Notes: a model not told the origin generated them from the sequence alone. DNA of 55,536 nt from Comamonadaceae bacterium (GCA_947372865.1 CANBVJ010000016.1:1-55536); one strand, 5' to 3'. Shown: positions 35,383 to 45,866, counted from the first letter of the stretch. A program made the numbers and translations.

Positions 35383-37233
35383 CTACTCGCCGCTTTGCTG
35401 CAAGGTCCACATCTGGGCGTAGCGGCCCTGGGCTTGCAGCAGTTCGGCGTGGCTGCCACGCTCGATGATGCGCCCGGCGTCCATCACCAAAATCATGTGC
35501 GCATCCACCACGGTGGACAGGCGGTGGGCAATCACCAGCGTGGTTTTGTTTTGCGCCACGCGGGCGAGTTCGGACTGGATGGCCCGCTCGTTGGCAGAGT
35601 CCAGGGCGCTGGTGGCTTCGTCAAAAATCAGGATGGGCGGGTTTTTGAGCAAGGTGCGGGCAATGGCCACGCGCTGCTTTTCTCCGCCCGACAGCTTGAG
35701 CCCGCGCTCGCCCACCATGGTGTCGTAACCGGCAGGCGTGCTGGCAATAAAAGCGTCGATGTGCGCGGCGCGCGCAGCGGCCTGCACTTCGGCCAGGCTG
35801 CTGCCGGGGCGGCCGTAGGCGATGTTGTACTGCACCGTGTCGTTGAACAGCACCGTGTCTTGCGGCACGATGCCAATGGCTGCGCGCAGGCTGGCCTGCG
35901 TCAAGGTGCGCAGGTCTTGGCCCGCCACCGCAATGCTGCCTTGCTGAACGTCGTAAAAGCGGTAGAGCAGGCGCGCGAGCGTGGACTTGCCTGAGCCAGA
36001 GGGCCCGACCACGGCCACGGTTTTGCCGGCCGGGATCTCAAAGCTGATGTCGTGCAGGATGGTGCGTGCCGGGTCGTAGGCAAAACCCACGTGTTCAAAG
36101 CGCACGCTGGCGCTCGCCGCGCCCTGGGGCAGTTGCAGTGCGTGGGCGTCGGGCGCGTCGGCAATTTCTTGCTCGCGCTCGAGCAGGGTGAACATTTTTT
36201 CCAGGTCTGCCAGGTTTTGCTTGAGCTCGCGGTAAATCGCGCCCAAGAAATTGAGCGGGATGTAGATCTGGATCATGAAGGCGTTGACCATCACCAGGTC
36301 GCCCAGCGTCATGCGACCATCGACCACGCCTTGGGTGGCGCGCCAGAGCATGGCCACCAGGCCGCTGGCGATGATGAGCTGCTGGCCGGCGTTCAAAATA
36401 CTCAGGGTGCGCTGGCTTTTGAGCGCGGCTTGGCGGTAGCGCTCCAGGTTTTCGTCGTAGCGCAGGGCTTCAAACTCTTCGTTGTTGAAGTACTTGACCG
36501 TCTCAAAATTGAGCAGCGAATCAATGGCGCGGGTGTGGGCCTTGGAATCGAGCTCGTTCATGCGCTTGCGAAACTGGGTGCGCCAGTCGGTCATGGTGAT
36601 GGTAAAGCTGATGTACAGCACCAGGGCGATCACCGTAATGCCGGCAAACCAGACGTCGAACTTGACCGCCAACAGCGTGAGCACCAGCCCCACCTCAATC
36701 AGCGTGGGAATGATGCTGTAAAGCGAATACGACACCAGCGAATGCACCGCACGCGTGCCGCGCTCAATGTCGCGCGTCATGCCGCCGGTCTGGCGGTCCA
36801 GGTGAAAGCGCAGGCTCATGGCGTGCAGGTGGCGAAACACGCCCAGCGAGATGCTGCGCGCCGCGCCCTCGGTGGCTTTGGCAAACACCAGGTCGCGCAA
36901 TTCGGCAAACAGCGAGGTCGACAGACGCAGCGCCGCATACGCCACCAATAAGGCCACCGGCACCACCAACACGGCGGACACTTCGCCGGGCTTGGGGCTC
37001 ATGGTGTCGACCAGCGTTTTGAGCAGAAGCGGCACGCCGACATTGGCCACTTTGGCGCCGATCATCAGCGAGAGCGCCGCCATCACCCGCCATTTGTAGG
37101 CCCACAAATAAGGAAACAGGCGCTGCAAGGTGCCCCAGTCGCTGGCCTTGAGGCTGCTGGGCGCAGCAGCTACAGCCCCTGAAGCGAGTGGTGCGTGGCG
37201 AGGAGAGTCGGCAGAAGGGCCAAAAGAGCGCAT
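35383..37233 (-). CDS. ABC exporter, Atm1/HMT type (fused permease-ATPase)
   Basis: This 616-residue half-transporter has six membrane segments over residues ~50-330. An ATPase follows with Walker A GPSGSGKST, signature LSGGEKQR, Walker B ILIFDEATSALD and H-loop VIAHRL. The DRQTGGMTRDIERGTRA and FNNEEFEALRYDENLERY segments are typical of the Atm1 branch, which exports glutathione-linked metal or Fe-S precursors in other organisms. ATG 37233 is chosen over a TTG three codons upstream. It diverges from the thioesterase gene with only 37 bases between starts. Confidence 0.92.
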   Translation of the reverse strand: MRSFGPSADSPRHAPLASGAVAAAPSSLKASDWGTLQRLFPYLWAYKWRVMAALSLMIGAKVANVGVPLLLKTLVDTMSPKPGEVSAVLVVPVALLVAYAALRLSTSLFAELRDLVFAKATEGAARSISLGVFRHLHAMSLRFHLDRQTGGMTRDIERGTRAVHSLVSYSLYSIIPTLIEVGLVLTLLAVKFDVWFAGITVIALVLYISFTITMTDWRTQFRKRMNELDSKAHTRAIDSLLNFETVKYFNNEEFEALRYDENLERYRQAALKSQRTLSILNAGQQLIIASGLVAMLWRATQGVVDGRMTLGDLVMVNAFMIQIYIPLNFLGAIYRELKQNLADLEKMFTLLEREQEIADAPDAHALQLPQGAASASVRFEHVGFAYDPARTILHDISFEIPAGKTVAVVGPSGSGKSTLARLLYRFYDVQQGSIAVAGQDLRTLTQASLRAAIGIVPQDTVLFNDTVQYNIAYGRPGSSLAEVQAAARAAHIDAFIASTPAGYDTMVGERGLKLSGGEKQRVAIARTLLKNPPILIFDEATSALDSANERAIQSELARVAQNKTTLVIAHRLSTVVDAHMILVMDAGRIIERGSHAELLQAQGRYAQMWTLQQSGE

Positions 37234-37270
37234 GGGGGACAATTCAAAACATCAAACTCCGATTGTGCCC

Positions 37271-37693
37271 ATGTCCACCCTGCCCCACTCCACAACTGCT
37301 GCCGCGACGGTAGAGCTGCCCACCGACCAGGTGCTGGTGCTCAAAGTCATTCCCATGCCCGGCGACTGCAACGCCAACGGCGATATTTTTGGCGGCTGGG
37401 TGATGGCCCAGGTGGACCTGGCCGGCTCGGTGCTGCCCGCGCGCTACACCCAAGGCCGCATGGCCACGGTGGCGGTCAACGAGTTCATCTTCAAGCAGCC
37501 GGTGCGGGTGGGCGACATCTTGTCCTTCTTCTCCAAAGTGGCACGCATAGGGCGCACCTCGATTACCGTCAAAGTGGAAGTGTTTGCCGAACGCTTTCGC
37601 ACCCAGGGTACTTACATCAAGGTGACCGAAGCACTTGTGACCTATGTGGCCATTGACGACCAAGGGCGCCCGCGCGAGATTCCCAAAACCTGA
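37271..37693 (+). CDS. YciA-type acyl-CoA thioesterase
   Basis: This 140-residue hotdog-fold protein has the catalytic Asn-Asp segment DCNANGDIFGGWVMAQVDLA and the VNEFIFKQPVRVGDI strand. It hydrolyses short to long acyl-CoA in the cytoplasm. ATG 37271 is chosen because upstream residues overlap the divergent exporter promoter region. The 109 bases after it hold the likely promoter of the liv operon, with TATAAC near 37770. Confidence 0.9.
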   Translation: MSTLPHSTTAAATVELPTDQVLVLKVIPMPGDCNANGDIFGGWVMAQVDLAGSVLPARYTQGRMATVAVNEFIFKQPVRVGDILSFFSKVARIGRTSITVKVEVFAERFRTQGTYIKVTEALVTYVAIDDQGRPREIPKT

Positions 37694-37802
37694 GCCTGCG
37701 TGCAAATGCAATGTGAAATATTGTCGCTAAGTCAGTAAGAACCCTATCAAGGATTTCGCACGAGCCCGCTATAACTGAGCTGCACAACACAGGGAGGTAA
37801 GG

Positions 37803-38678
37803 GTGCAGTTTTTTCAATTGCTGATCAGCGGCGTGGCGCAGGGCTGTATCTACGGCCTGATCGCCATGGGCTTTGTGCTCATTTACAAAGCCACCGAGAC
37901 CGTGAGCTTCGCCCAAGGCGAGTTGATGATGCTGGGCGCCTTTGCCGGCTTGGTCGGTATGACCATGTTGGGTCTGCCGTATTGGCTGTCGGTGTTGGGC
38001 GCGGTGGTGGCCATGGCCTTGCTGGGCGCGCTGATTGAGTTCGCAGTCATCCGCCCCATTTTGGGCCAGCCCGCCTTTTCCATTGTCATGCTGACCATCG
38101 GCATTGGCTACGTGGCGCGCGGCCTGATCACCATGATTCCAGGGATGGGCACGGACACCCTGGCGCTGCCCGTGCCTTACAAAGACGAAATTTGGCGCGT
38201 GGCCGGTCTGATTCTCAACGTCGAGCAGATGGTGGTGATTGCCGCCACCGGCGTGCTGTGCCTTTTGCTGTTCGCGCTGTTTCGCTACAGCAAGCTGGGC
38301 ATCGCCATGCAGGCAGCCTCGCAAAACCAATTGGCCGCTTATTACATGGGCATTCCGGTCAAGCGACTCAACGGCATTGCCTGGGGCCTGGCCGCCGCCG
38401 TGGCCTGCCTGGCTGGCTTGCTGCTCGCGCCCATTACTTTTGTCCACGCCAATATGGGCTTTATTGGCCTCAAGGCCTTCCCCGCAGCAGTGGTGGGCGG
38501 CTTTGGCAGCCTGCCCGGCGCGATTGTGGGCGGGGTGGTGATTGGGCTGGTGGAGTCTTTCTCGGGCTTTTATTTGCCCGACGGCTTTAAAGACACCGCC
38601 GCCTACATCGTGGTGCTGGTGATGCTGATGGTCAAACCCAACGGCCTGTTTGGCGAAAAACTGCGCAAAAAGGTCTGA
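37803..38678 (+). CDS. livH: branched-chain amino acid type ABC permease LivH
   Basis: This 291-residue permease begins with GTG 37803 after an excellent GGGAGGT ribosome-binding site. It has about eight membrane segments and the LivH signatures GVAQGCIYGLIAMGFVLIYK and FPAAVVGGFGSLPGAIVGGV. It is first in an operon of seven genes. Despite the name, such systems carry many hydrophobic or aromatic substrates; the embedded acyl-CoA ligase points to a carboxylic acid. Confidence 0.93.
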   Translation: MQFFQLLISGVAQGCIYGLIAMGFVLIYKATETVSFAQGELMMLGAFAGLVGMTMLGLPYWLSVLGAVVAMALLGALIEFAVIRPILGQPAFSIVMLTIGIGYVARGLITMIPGMGTDTLALPVPYKDEIWRVAGLILNVEQMVVIAATGVLCLLLFALFRYSKLGIAMQAASQNQLAAYYMGIPVKRLNGIAWGLAAAVACLAGLLLAPITFVHANMGFIGLKAFPAAVVGGFGSLPGAIVGGVVIGLVESFSGFYLPDGFKDTAAYIVVLVMLMVKPNGLFGEKLRKKV

Positions 38679-38679
38679 C

Positions 38680-39756
38680 ATGCGTTTCATATTCAAAACC
38701 GATTACCGGCAAGACGTCGAACTTGCCAAACACGGCGGCCACCGCCTTTGGTACAGCGTGCTGGTGCTATTGCTGCTGGCCGCACCCTGGCTGTTTACCG
38801 AGTACTGGCTGGCGCAACTCACCTTTGTTCTGATCTACAGCATCGCGGCCTTGGGCATCATGCTGCTGGCGGGCTTTACCGGGCTGTTTTCGCTGGGGCA
38901 CGCGGCCTTTTTGGGCGTGGGCGCCTACACCCAAGCGGTGCTGACCAATGCCGGTGTGCCTTTCCCCATTGCCCTGGCCGGGGCGGGCGCGCTGTCTGCC
39001 GCCGTGGGCTGGGTGGTGGGATTGCCGGCGCTGCGGGTCAAGGGGATTTACCTGGGCATGGCGACCTTGTCCTTTGGCTTTATCGTGGAAGAGGTGCTGG
39101 CGCGCTGGGAATCCATGACCGGCGGCAACGCCGGCATCCACATCAAAAAGCCCGACCTCTTTGGTTGGGTGCTGGAAACCGAAGTGCAGTTTTACTTCTT
39201 GTGCTTGGTAATTACCGTGGTGGCCACCCTGGGCATTTTGAACCTGCTGCGCGCCCCTACCGGTCGCGCTTTTGTGGCAATCCGTGATTCCGAAATTTCG
39301 GCACAAAGCATGGGCATTCACCTGGCGCGCTACAAGACCCTTTCTTTTGCCATCTCCGCCGGCCTGGCCGGGGTGGCCGGCGCTTTGTATGTGCACAAGC
39401 TGCAGTTCATCTCGCCCGACCAGTTCAACATCCTGCAGTCCATTGACCTGCTCTTGATGATCGTGATTGGCGGCCTGGGCTCGGTGCATGGCGCATTTTT
39501 GGGTGCGATTTTCCTGATCACCATGCCCCAGCTCATTGCCATGGTCAAAGACTACCTGCCGGCCGTGGTCGGCCAGGCGCCAGGCCTGCAGGGTCTGGTG
39601 TACGGCCTGGTGCTGATCGGTTTTGTGCTGTTTGAGCCCATGGGCCTGTACGGGCGCTGGCTCAAGGTGCGCACCTATTTTGAAATGTTTCCGTTCTACC
39701 GCAAGGGCATGTTCAAGCGGCAGAAATCCTTCCAAAAATCGGACCGCCTGAAATGA
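38680..39756 (+). CDS. livM: branched-chain amino acid type ABC permease LivM
   Basis: This 358-residue permease has the LivM signatures [20 protein letters not shown], the ATPase-contact loop [20 protein letters not shown] and the motif [13 protein letters not shown]. It begins two bases after the livH stop and overlaps livG by four bases. The C-terminal tail is basic ([14 protein letters not shown]). It pairs with LivH to form the channel. Confidence 0.93.
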   Translation: MRFIFKTDYRQDVELAKHGGHRLWYSVLVLLLLAAPWLFTEYWLAQLTFVLIYSIAALGIMLLAGFTGLFSLGHAAFLGVGAYTQAVLTNAGVPFPIALAGAGALSAAVGWVVGLPALRVKGIYLGMATLSFGFIVEEVLARWESMTGGNAGIHIKKPDLFGWVLETEVQFYFLCLVITVVATLGILNLLRAPTGRAFVAIRDSEISAQSMGIHLARYKTLSFAISAGLAGVAGALYVHKLQFISPDQFNILQSIDLLLMIVIGGLGSVHGAFLGAIFLITMPQLIAMVKDYLPAVVGQAPGLQGLVYGLVLIGFVLFEPMGLYGRWLKVRTYFEMFPFYRKGMFKRQKSFQKSDRLK

Positions 39757-40598
39757 CCGCCACCCTTCTATCGGCCAAAAATTTGAGCGTGCGCTTTGGC
39801 GGCGTGCTGGCCGTCAACAACGTGTCTTTCGACGTCAAACAGGGCGAGGTGTTCACCCTGATCGGACCCAACGGCGCAGGCAAGACTACGGTGTTCAACC
39901 TGATCAGCCGCATCTACACACCCACCGCTGGCGAGATTGACTACATGGGCACCCAGGGCTTGGTCAAACTCACGGACCAGGCGCCGCAAGACGTGGCCGC
40001 GCTCGGGATTGCACGCACCTTCCAGAACATTGAGCTTTTTGAGCACGCCTCCGTGCTGCACAACCTCTTGATTGGCCGCCACACGCACCGCCAGACCGGG
40101 TTTTGGCAAGACCTGTTCTTTACGCCCGCCGCGCGCGAGGCCGAGCTGCAGTCGCGCGAAAAAGCCGAAGAGGTGATTGATTTTCTGAACCTGCAGCACT
40201 ACCGCGACACCTTTGTGGCTGGCCTGCCCTACGGCGTGCGCAAGGTGGTCGAAATGGCGCGCGCCCTGTGCACCGAACCCAAGCTGCTGCTCTTGGACGA
40301 GCCGTCCTCGGGCCTGAACGTGGAAGAAACCGACGACATGGCCTTTTGGATCCAAGACATTCAGCAAGAACTCGGCATCAGCGTACTGATGGTGGAGCAC
40401 GACATGGGCCTGGTGTCCAAGGTGTCGGATCGGGTGCTGGCCATGAACCAGGGCGAGGTGCTGGCCATGGGCACGCCGCGCGAAGTGCAAAGCGACCCCG
40501 GCGTGATCGAAGCCTACCTGGGCTCGGTGGACGATGTGTCGTCCCTGCGCCGCCCCACCAGCGCCAGCCCGCGCGCCACTGCCGGAGGTGCCGTATGA
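39753..40598 (+). CDS. livG: ABC ATPase LivG
   Basis: This 281-residue ATPase has Walker [10 protein letters not shown], the LivG-specific long insertion with [12 protein letters not shown], a signature region replaced by [14 protein letters not shown] as seen in many LivG proteins, Walker [13 protein letters not shown] and H-loop VEHDM. The signature is VRKV rather than the canonical LSGGQ, which is a deviation worth noting. It overlaps livM and livF by four bases each (ATGA). Confidence 0.92.
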   Translation: MTATLLSAKNLSVRFGGVLAVNNVSFDVKQGEVFTLIGPNGAGKTTVFNLISRIYTPTAGEIDYMGTQGLVKLTDQAPQDVAALGIARTFQNIELFEHASVLHNLLIGRHTHRQTGFWQDLFFTPAAREAELQSREKAEEVIDFLNLQHYRDTFVAGLPYGVRKVVEMARALCTEPKLLLLDEPSSGLNVEETDDMAFWIQDIQQELGISVLMVEHDMGLVSKVSDRVLAMNQGEVLAMGTPREVQSDPGVIEAYLGSVDDVSSLRRPTSASPRATAGGAV

Positions 40599-41392
40599 GC
40601 AGCCTGCCACCCGCCATCAGCGACCTGCCGGTGCTCAAGCTCCTGAACGTGGAGAGTGCCTACGGCCCGATCAAGGCCATTCGCGGCGTGAGCCTGCAAG
40701 TGCGCCGGGGCGAAATTGCCGCAGTACTGGGCTCCAACGGCGCGGGCAAGACCACGATTTTGAAAACCATCTCGGGCATCATTGATCCGCGCAAGGGCTC
40801 GATCGAGTTCAAGGGTCAGGACATCACGGCCAAAGACCCGTCCTTCATCGTGCAGCAGGGCCTGAGCCATGTGCCCGAAGGGCGCGAGGTGTTTCCGCTC
40901 TTGAGCGTGCACGACAACCTGCTGATGGGCGCCTATACCCGCCAGGACCGCGACGGCGTGGCGCGCGACATCGAGACCGTGTTTGGCTACTTTCCTATTT
41001 TGCGGGAACGCAGCGCGCAAGACGCCGGCCTGCTTTCGGGCGGCCAGCAGCAAATGCTGGCAATTTCGCGCGCGCTGATGGCCAACCCCGACCTGATCTT
41101 GCTCGACGAACCCAGCCTGGGCCTGAGCCCCAAGCTGACCAAAGAGATTTTTGAGATCGTGGTGCGCATCAACCGCGAACGCGGCACCACGATTTTGTTG
41201 GTGGAACAAAACGCCAACATGGCGCTCAACGCATCCGACTACGGCTATGTGCTGGAGAACGGCCGCATCGTCATGGAAGACACCTGCGCCCACTTGCGCG
41301 AGAAAGACGACATCAAGGAGTTTTACCTCGGCCTCAAGGAAGCTGGCGTGCGCGACGAGCGGCGCTGGAAAAAGAAGAAAACCTGGCGCTAA
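40595..41392 (+). CDS. livF: ABC ATPase LivF
   Basis: This 265-residue ATPase has Walker A GSNGAGKTT, the LivF segment GLSHVPEGREVFPLLSVHDN, signature LSGGQQQM, Walker B LILLDEPSLGL and the VEQNA segment. The tail is rich in Lys/Trp (RRWKKKKTWR). It forms the ATPase pair with LivG, and since LivG lacks a clean signature motif, hydrolysis may be asymmetric. The acyl-CoA ligase follows after 94 bases. Confidence 0.93.
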   Translation: MSSLPPAISDLPVLKLLNVESAYGPIKAIRGVSLQVRRGEIAAVLGSNGAGKTTILKTISGIIDPRKGSIEFKGQDITAKDPSFIVQQGLSHVPEGREVFPLLSVHDNLLMGAYTRQDRDGVARDIETVFGYFPILRERSAQDAGLLSGGQQQMLAISRALMANPDLILLDEPSLGLSPKLTKEIFEIVVRINRERGTTILLVEQNANMALNASDYGYVLENGRIVMEDTCAHLREKDDIKEFYLGLKEAGVRDERRWKKKKTWR

Positions 41393-41486
41393 GCCTGCGC
41401 CCCCTTATGCACATGCGCACCCCTTTCACCCCCTCAACCCGCCCCCTGTTACAGGCCGGCGCCACTGCGCGCTGGCAAGGACCCGT

Positions 41487-43343
41487 ATGACGCAACTTTG
41501 GGACTTGAGCCACATCCAACCCCAGCACGAAGTCGTGCTGTCCGGGGAAACCATTCCCGCCCTGTTCTGGAACGCGGTCGCCCAGCGCGGCCCCAACGTC
41601 TGGATGCGCCAAAAGCACCTGGGCCTGTGGCGCACCTGGACCTGGAACCAGACGGCAACAGCGGTGCAAGAGATTGCCGGCGGCCTGCTCAGCCTGGGCT
41701 TTGCCAAAGGCGAATGCGCGTCCATTTTGGCCAATACGGTGGTGGAATGGGTTTGGGCAGACTTGGCGGTGCTGTCGGCCTGCGGCGTGTCCAACGGCAT
41801 TTACCCCACCGACGCCAGCAGCCAGGTGCACTACCTGTGCGAAGACTCGCGCACTACCGTTTTGTTTGTCGAAGACGACGAGCAGCTCGACAAGGCGCTC
41901 GAAGTGCGCGCCCAGTTGCCGCTCTTGCGCAAGATTGTGGTGTTTGACATGGAGGGCCTGCGCACCCTGGACGACTCGGCCATCATCAGCCTGGACGCCT
42001 TGCGCGCCTTGGGCAAAAGCTATCTGGCTGCGCACCCTGACGCCTTGGAGGCGCGACTGCGGCAATGCCAGCCCGAAGACCTGGCGATTTTGGTCTATAC
42101 CTCCGGCACCACCGGCAAGCCCAAGGGCGCCATGCATTTGCAGCAGGGCCTGGTCTACACCGTGCGCGGCTACAACACCCTGGTCGCGCAAGACGAAACC
42201 GACGAGCGCATGTGCTTTTTGCCTCTGTGTCACATTGCCGAGCGCATGGGTGGCGAATACTTTGCGCTGTACACCGGCGCCAAGCTCAACTTCGTCGAAA
42301 ACCCGGAAACCATCCCTGAGAACGTGCGCGAGATCGCGCCCACCGTGTTTACCGCCGTGCCGCGGGTCTGGGAAAAGTTTTACTCGGGCGTCATGATTTC
42401 GCTCAAAGAAGCCGGCGCACTGCAGCAGGCGGTCTATGCCTGGGGCATTGGCGTGGGCCAGCGCATTGCGGACTTGGTATTGGCGGGCAAGCCGGTAGGC
42501 CAGGGTTTGCGCATGCAGTTTCGGATTGCGCAGTGGCTGGCGCTCAACAATGTACGCAAGCTCATCGGCATCCACCGCGCGCGCTTTTTGGTCACGGGTG
42601 CGGCGCCCATTTCGCCCGAGCTGGTGCGCTGGTACCTGGCGCTGGGCGTGCCCATGCTCGAAGTCTGGGGCATGACCGAGACCTGCGGCGCTTCTACCGG
42701 CGTGCCGGCCACCGGCATGCGCCCGGGCTCCATCGGCCCGGCGGCCGGCTTTAACGAGGTGCGCCTGGACCCGGCCACCGGCGAAATCTTGGTGCGCGGC
42801 AAAAACGTCTTTGCCGGCTACCTGAACCTGCCCGAGAAAACCGCCGAGACCATCGACGCCGAAGGCTGGCTGCACACCGGCGATGTGGGCGTGCAAGACC
42901 CGGACGGCTATTTCCGCATTACCGACCGGATGAAGGACATCATCATTACGGCCGGGGGCAAGAACATCACGCCCAGCGAGTTGGAAAACGACCTCAAGTT
43001 CTCGCCCTACATCACCGATGCGGTGGTTATTGGCGATAAGCGCCCTTACTTGACCGTGATCATCATGATCGACCAGGAGAACGTGGAAAAATTTGCGCAA
43101 GACCAGGACGTGCCCTTTAGCAACTACGCCAGCCTGACCCGTGCGCCAGAAGTGCAGGCACTGATCCAGGCCGAATTGGAACGGGTGAACAAGAAGTTTG
43201 CCCGGGTCGAGCAGATCAAGAAATTCTTCCTGCTTGACACCCAGCTCAGCGCCGAAGACGAAGAGCTGACGCCCACCATGAAGCTCAAGCGCAAGCTGGT
43301 GGAAAAGAAGTACACACCGCAAATCGAAGCCATGTACCGCTGA
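41487..43343 (+). CDS. AMP-forming long-chain type acyl-CoA synthetase
   Basis: This 618-residue ligase has the AMP-binding motif YTSGTTGKPKGAM, the EVWGMTETCGAS segment, LHTGDVG and the C-terminal catalytic lysine domain (RMKDIIITAGGKNITPSELE). It activates a carboxylic acid to its CoA thioester with ATP. Lying inside the liv operon, it likely traps the acid carried by the transporter (vectorial acylation), which is inference. The length and domain order are those of the bacterial long-chain (FadD15-like) group. Confidence 0.9.
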   Translation: MTQLWDLSHIQPQHEVVLSGETIPALFWNAVAQRGPNVWMRQKHLGLWRTWTWNQTATAVQEIAGGLLSLGFAKGECASILANTVVEWVWADLAVLSACGVSNGIYPTDASSQVHYLCEDSRTTVLFVEDDEQLDKALEVRAQLPLLRKIVVFDMEGLRTLDDSAIISLDALRALGKSYLAAHPDALEARLRQCQPEDLAILVYTSGTTGKPKGAMHLQQGLVYTVRGYNTLVAQDETDERMCFLPLCHIAERMGGEYFALYTGAKLNFVENPETIPENVREIAPTVFTAVPRVWEKFYSGVMISLKEAGALQQAVYAWGIGVGQRIADLVLAGKPVGQGLRMQFRIAQWLALNNVRKLIGIHRARFLVTGAAPISPELVRWYLALGVPMLEVWGMTETCGASTGVPATGMRPGSIGPAAGFNEVRLDPATGEILVRGKNVFAGYLNLPEKTAETIDAEGWLHTGDVGVQDPDGYFRITDRMKDIIITAGGKNITPSELENDLKFSPYITDAVVIGDKRPYLTVIIMIDQENVEKFAQDQDVPFSNYASLTRAPEVQALIQAELERVNKKFARVEQIKKFFLLDTQLSAEDEELTPTMKLKRKLVEKKYTPQIEAMYR

Positions 43344-43397
43344 CCGATCCGTTTTTTTGTTTTTACCCTCGCCCCAACCTTTTCTTTGAGAGCCTGT

Positions 43398-44573
43398 ATG
43401 CAACGCAAATTTTCCAAGCTGTCGTCCCTGAGCGCCCTCGCGCTGGGTCTTTTGGCCGGCAACGCCCTGCACGCGGCTGAACAACAAGGCGTGACCAAGA
43501 CCGAGATCGTGGTCGGCACCATCCAAGACTTGTCCGGCCCGCTGGCGGGCTACGGCAAGCAGGCGCGCAACGGTATGCAACTGCGCATTGAAGAGCTCAA
43601 TGAACAAGGCGGCGTGCATGGCCGCAAGATCAAGCTGCTGGTGGAAGACTCGGGCTACGACCCCAAGCGCGCCGTGCTGGCGGCGCAAAAACTGGTGAAC
43701 CAGGACAAGATTTTCATCATGGCCGGCCACCTGGGCACCGCCCAGAACAACGCGGCCATGCCCATCCAATTTGAGAAAAAAGTGGTCAACTTCATGCCAC
43801 TGACCGCCGCGCGTGAAATGTACGAAGCGCCCAACGAGCTGAAATACGCGCTCTTGAGCTCGTACTACGACCAAATGCGCCTGACCTTGCCCAAAATGGT
43901 GGCCGACAAGAATGCCAAAAAAGTCTGCATCATTTACCAAGACGACGAGTTTGGACTGGAAGTGCTGCGCGGCAGCGAGGCCGGCCTTAAAACCATCAAC
44001 ATGGAACTGACCGAGAAAACCTCGTTCAAACGCGGCGCCACCGATTTCTCCAGCCAAGTGGCCAAGATGAAGGCCTCGGCCTGCGACCTGGTGGTGTTGG
44101 GCACCATCATCCGCGAAACCATTGGCACCGTGGCCGAGGCGCGCAAGAATGGCTTTAACCCGGTGTTTTTCACCTCGGTGGCCGCCTATACCGACCTGAT
44201 CCACAAACTCGGCGGCAAGGCCATGGACGGCATTTACGCCACCATGGTGGTGCAAAACCCCTACACCGACGAGGCCTCGCAGCCCATCCGTTTCTGGGCC
44301 AACAAGTACAAGACCAAGTTCAACGAAGACCCGGCCGTGTTCTCCGCCTATGGCTACACCATGATTGACATCATGATCCAGGCTGCGCAAAAGGCCGGCC
44401 CCCAGCTCACGACCGAGAGTTTTGTCAAAGCCATGAACGGCCTGACCGTGCCCAGCGACATTTTCGGCACGCCCAAGCTCACCTTCACCGCCACCAAGCG
44501 TTTGGGCAGCGAATTCTCTCGCCTGTCTCAAATCCAGGACGGCAAGTGGAAGCCGGTGGCTGACGGCAAATAA
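43398..44573 (+). CDS. LivK-like periplasmic binding protein 1
   Basis: This 391-residue type I periplasmic binding protein has a signal peptide (MQRKFSKLSSLSALALGLLA, cut after LHAA). The mature start EIVVGTIQDLSGPLAGYGKQ is typical of the family. It captures the substrate of the LivHMGF complex. It is closely related to the next gene, and the two share long identical blocks such as DEASQPIRFWANKYKTKFNE and RLSQIQDGKW. The ribosome-binding site is modest. Confidence 0.9.
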   Translation: MQRKFSKLSSLSALALGLLAGNALHAAEQQGVTKTEIVVGTIQDLSGPLAGYGKQARNGMQLRIEELNEQGGVHGRKIKLLVEDSGYDPKRAVLAAQKLVNQDKIFIMAGHLGTAQNNAAMPIQFEKKVVNFMPLTAAREMYEAPNELKYALLSSYYDQMRLTLPKMVADKNAKKVCIIYQDDEFGLEVLRGSEAGLKTINMELTEKTSFKRGATDFSSQVAKMKASACDLVVLGTIIRETIGTVAEARKNGFNPVFFTSVAAYTDLIHKLGGKAMDGIYATMVVQNPYTDEASQPIRFWANKYKTKFNEDPAVFSAYGYTMIDIMIQAAQKAGPQLTTESFVKAMNGLTVPSDIFGTPKLTFTATKRLGSEFSRLSQIQDGKWKPVADGK

Positions 44574-44681
44574 GCGCACCGCAAGCCCGGCGCAGCGTCT
44601 GCCGATGGCCGCTGCGCGTTTACCCCAGTTGCCAAGCGCGGTAGCGCCCTTGATAATTTTCCGCAACCCTAGGAGAAACCC

Positions 44682-45866
44682 ATGACCTTGAAACCCCGAT
44701 TTTTAGCGGCCGCCCTGGCGGCACTCGCCCTCACCAGCCCCCTGGCCATGGCCGAACAACAAGGCGTGAGCAAGGACGAAATCACCCTGGGTTCGATCCA
44801 GGATCTGTCGGGCCCCTTGGCCGGCTTTGGCAAGCAAGCACGCCTGGGCATGATGCTGGCCGTGGACGAAATCAACGAGCAAGGCGGGCTTAACGGCCGC
44901 AAGGTCAAGTTGCTGGTCGAAGACGACGGCTACGACCCCAAAAAATCGGTGCTGGCCGCGCAAAAGCTGGTGAACCAGGACAAAATTTTCATGATGGTCG
45001 GCCACATCGGTACCGCCCAGAACATGGCCGCCATGCCGGTGCAGTTTGAGAAGAACGTGATCAACTTCTTCCCCATCACCGCCGCGCGCGAGATGTACGA
45101 GCCCTTTCACCGCCTGAAGTATTCGTTTGCCGCCACCTACTTTGACCAGATGCGCATCGCCCTGCCCAGCTTGGTGAAAGAAAAAGGCGTCAAAAAAGTC
45201 TGCACGATTTACCAGGACGATGACTTTGGCCTGGAAGTGCTGCGCGGCGCCGAAGCCGGCCTCAAGACCCTGAATATGGAGTTTGCCGAGAAGACCTCTT
45301 ACAAGCGTGGCGCCACCGACTTCTCGTCGCAAGTGTCCAAGCTGCAGTCCAGCGGCTGTGAAATGGTGGTGCTGGGCACCATCATCCGCGAGACCATTGG
45401 CACCATCGGCACGGCGCGCAAGCTGGGCTTTAGCCCGATCTTTCTGGGTTCCAGCGCCGCTTACACCGACCTGATCCACAAGATCGGCGGCAAAGCCATG
45501 GACGGCCTGTACGCCACCATGACGGTGCAAAACCCCTACCTCGACGAGGCCTCGCAGCCCATCCGCTTCTGGGCCAACAAGTACAAAACCAAGTTCAATG
45601 AAGACCCCACCGTCTTCTCGGTCTATGGCTACATCATCGTCAACACCTTTGCCAACGCGGCCAACAAGGCCGGCAAAAACCTGACCACTGACAGCTTCAT
45701 CAAAGTCATGGACACCATGACGATTGAGCCGGACATTTTTGGCGCCGCGAAGTCTACTTTTTCGCCGACCAAGCGCTTGGGCAGCGATGCCTCGCGCCTG
45801 TCGCAAATCCAGGACGGCAAATGGGTGCCGGTGTCGGGCTATGTGAGCGCCAGCGCGGTTAAATAA
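44682..45866 (+). CDS. LivK-like periplasmic binding protein 2
   Basis: This 394-residue protein has a signal peptide (MTLKPRFLAAALAALALTSP, cut after AMA) and is a tandem paralogue of the preceding binding protein, about two thirds identical by eye. AGGAGA precedes its ATG. Differences cluster around the ligand-facing region (AAREMYEPFHRLKYSF here, AAREMYEAPNELKYAL in the first), so the two may have different ligands feeding one transporter. A good terminator follows. Confidence 0.9.
   Translation: MTLKPRFLAAALAALALTSPLAMAEQQGVSKDEITLGSIQDLSGPLAGFGKQARLGMMLAVDEINEQGGLNGRKVKLLVEDDGYDPKKSVLAAQKLVNQDKIFMMVGHIGTAQNMAAMPVQFEKNVINFFPITAAREMYEPFHRLKYSFAATYFDQMRIALPSLVKEKGVKKVCTIYQDDDFGLEVLRGAEAGLKTLNMEFAEKTSYKRGATDFSSQVSKLQSSGCEMVVLGTIIRETIGTIGTARKLGFSPIFLGSSAAYTDLIHKIGGKAMDGLYATMTVQNPYLDEASQPIRFWANKYKTKFNEDPTVFSVYGYIIVNTFANAANKAGKNLTTDSFIKVMDTMTIEPDIFGAAKSTFSPTKRLGSDASRLSQIQDGKWVPVSGYVSASAVK

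Noticed and set aside
41334..44666. 1110-codon open frame on the minus strand opposite the acyl-CoA ligase and binding protein 1
   Set aside because: It is antisense to two well-supported genes and has the His/Gly/Gln-rich composition of a high-GC shadow frame; no domain is seen.
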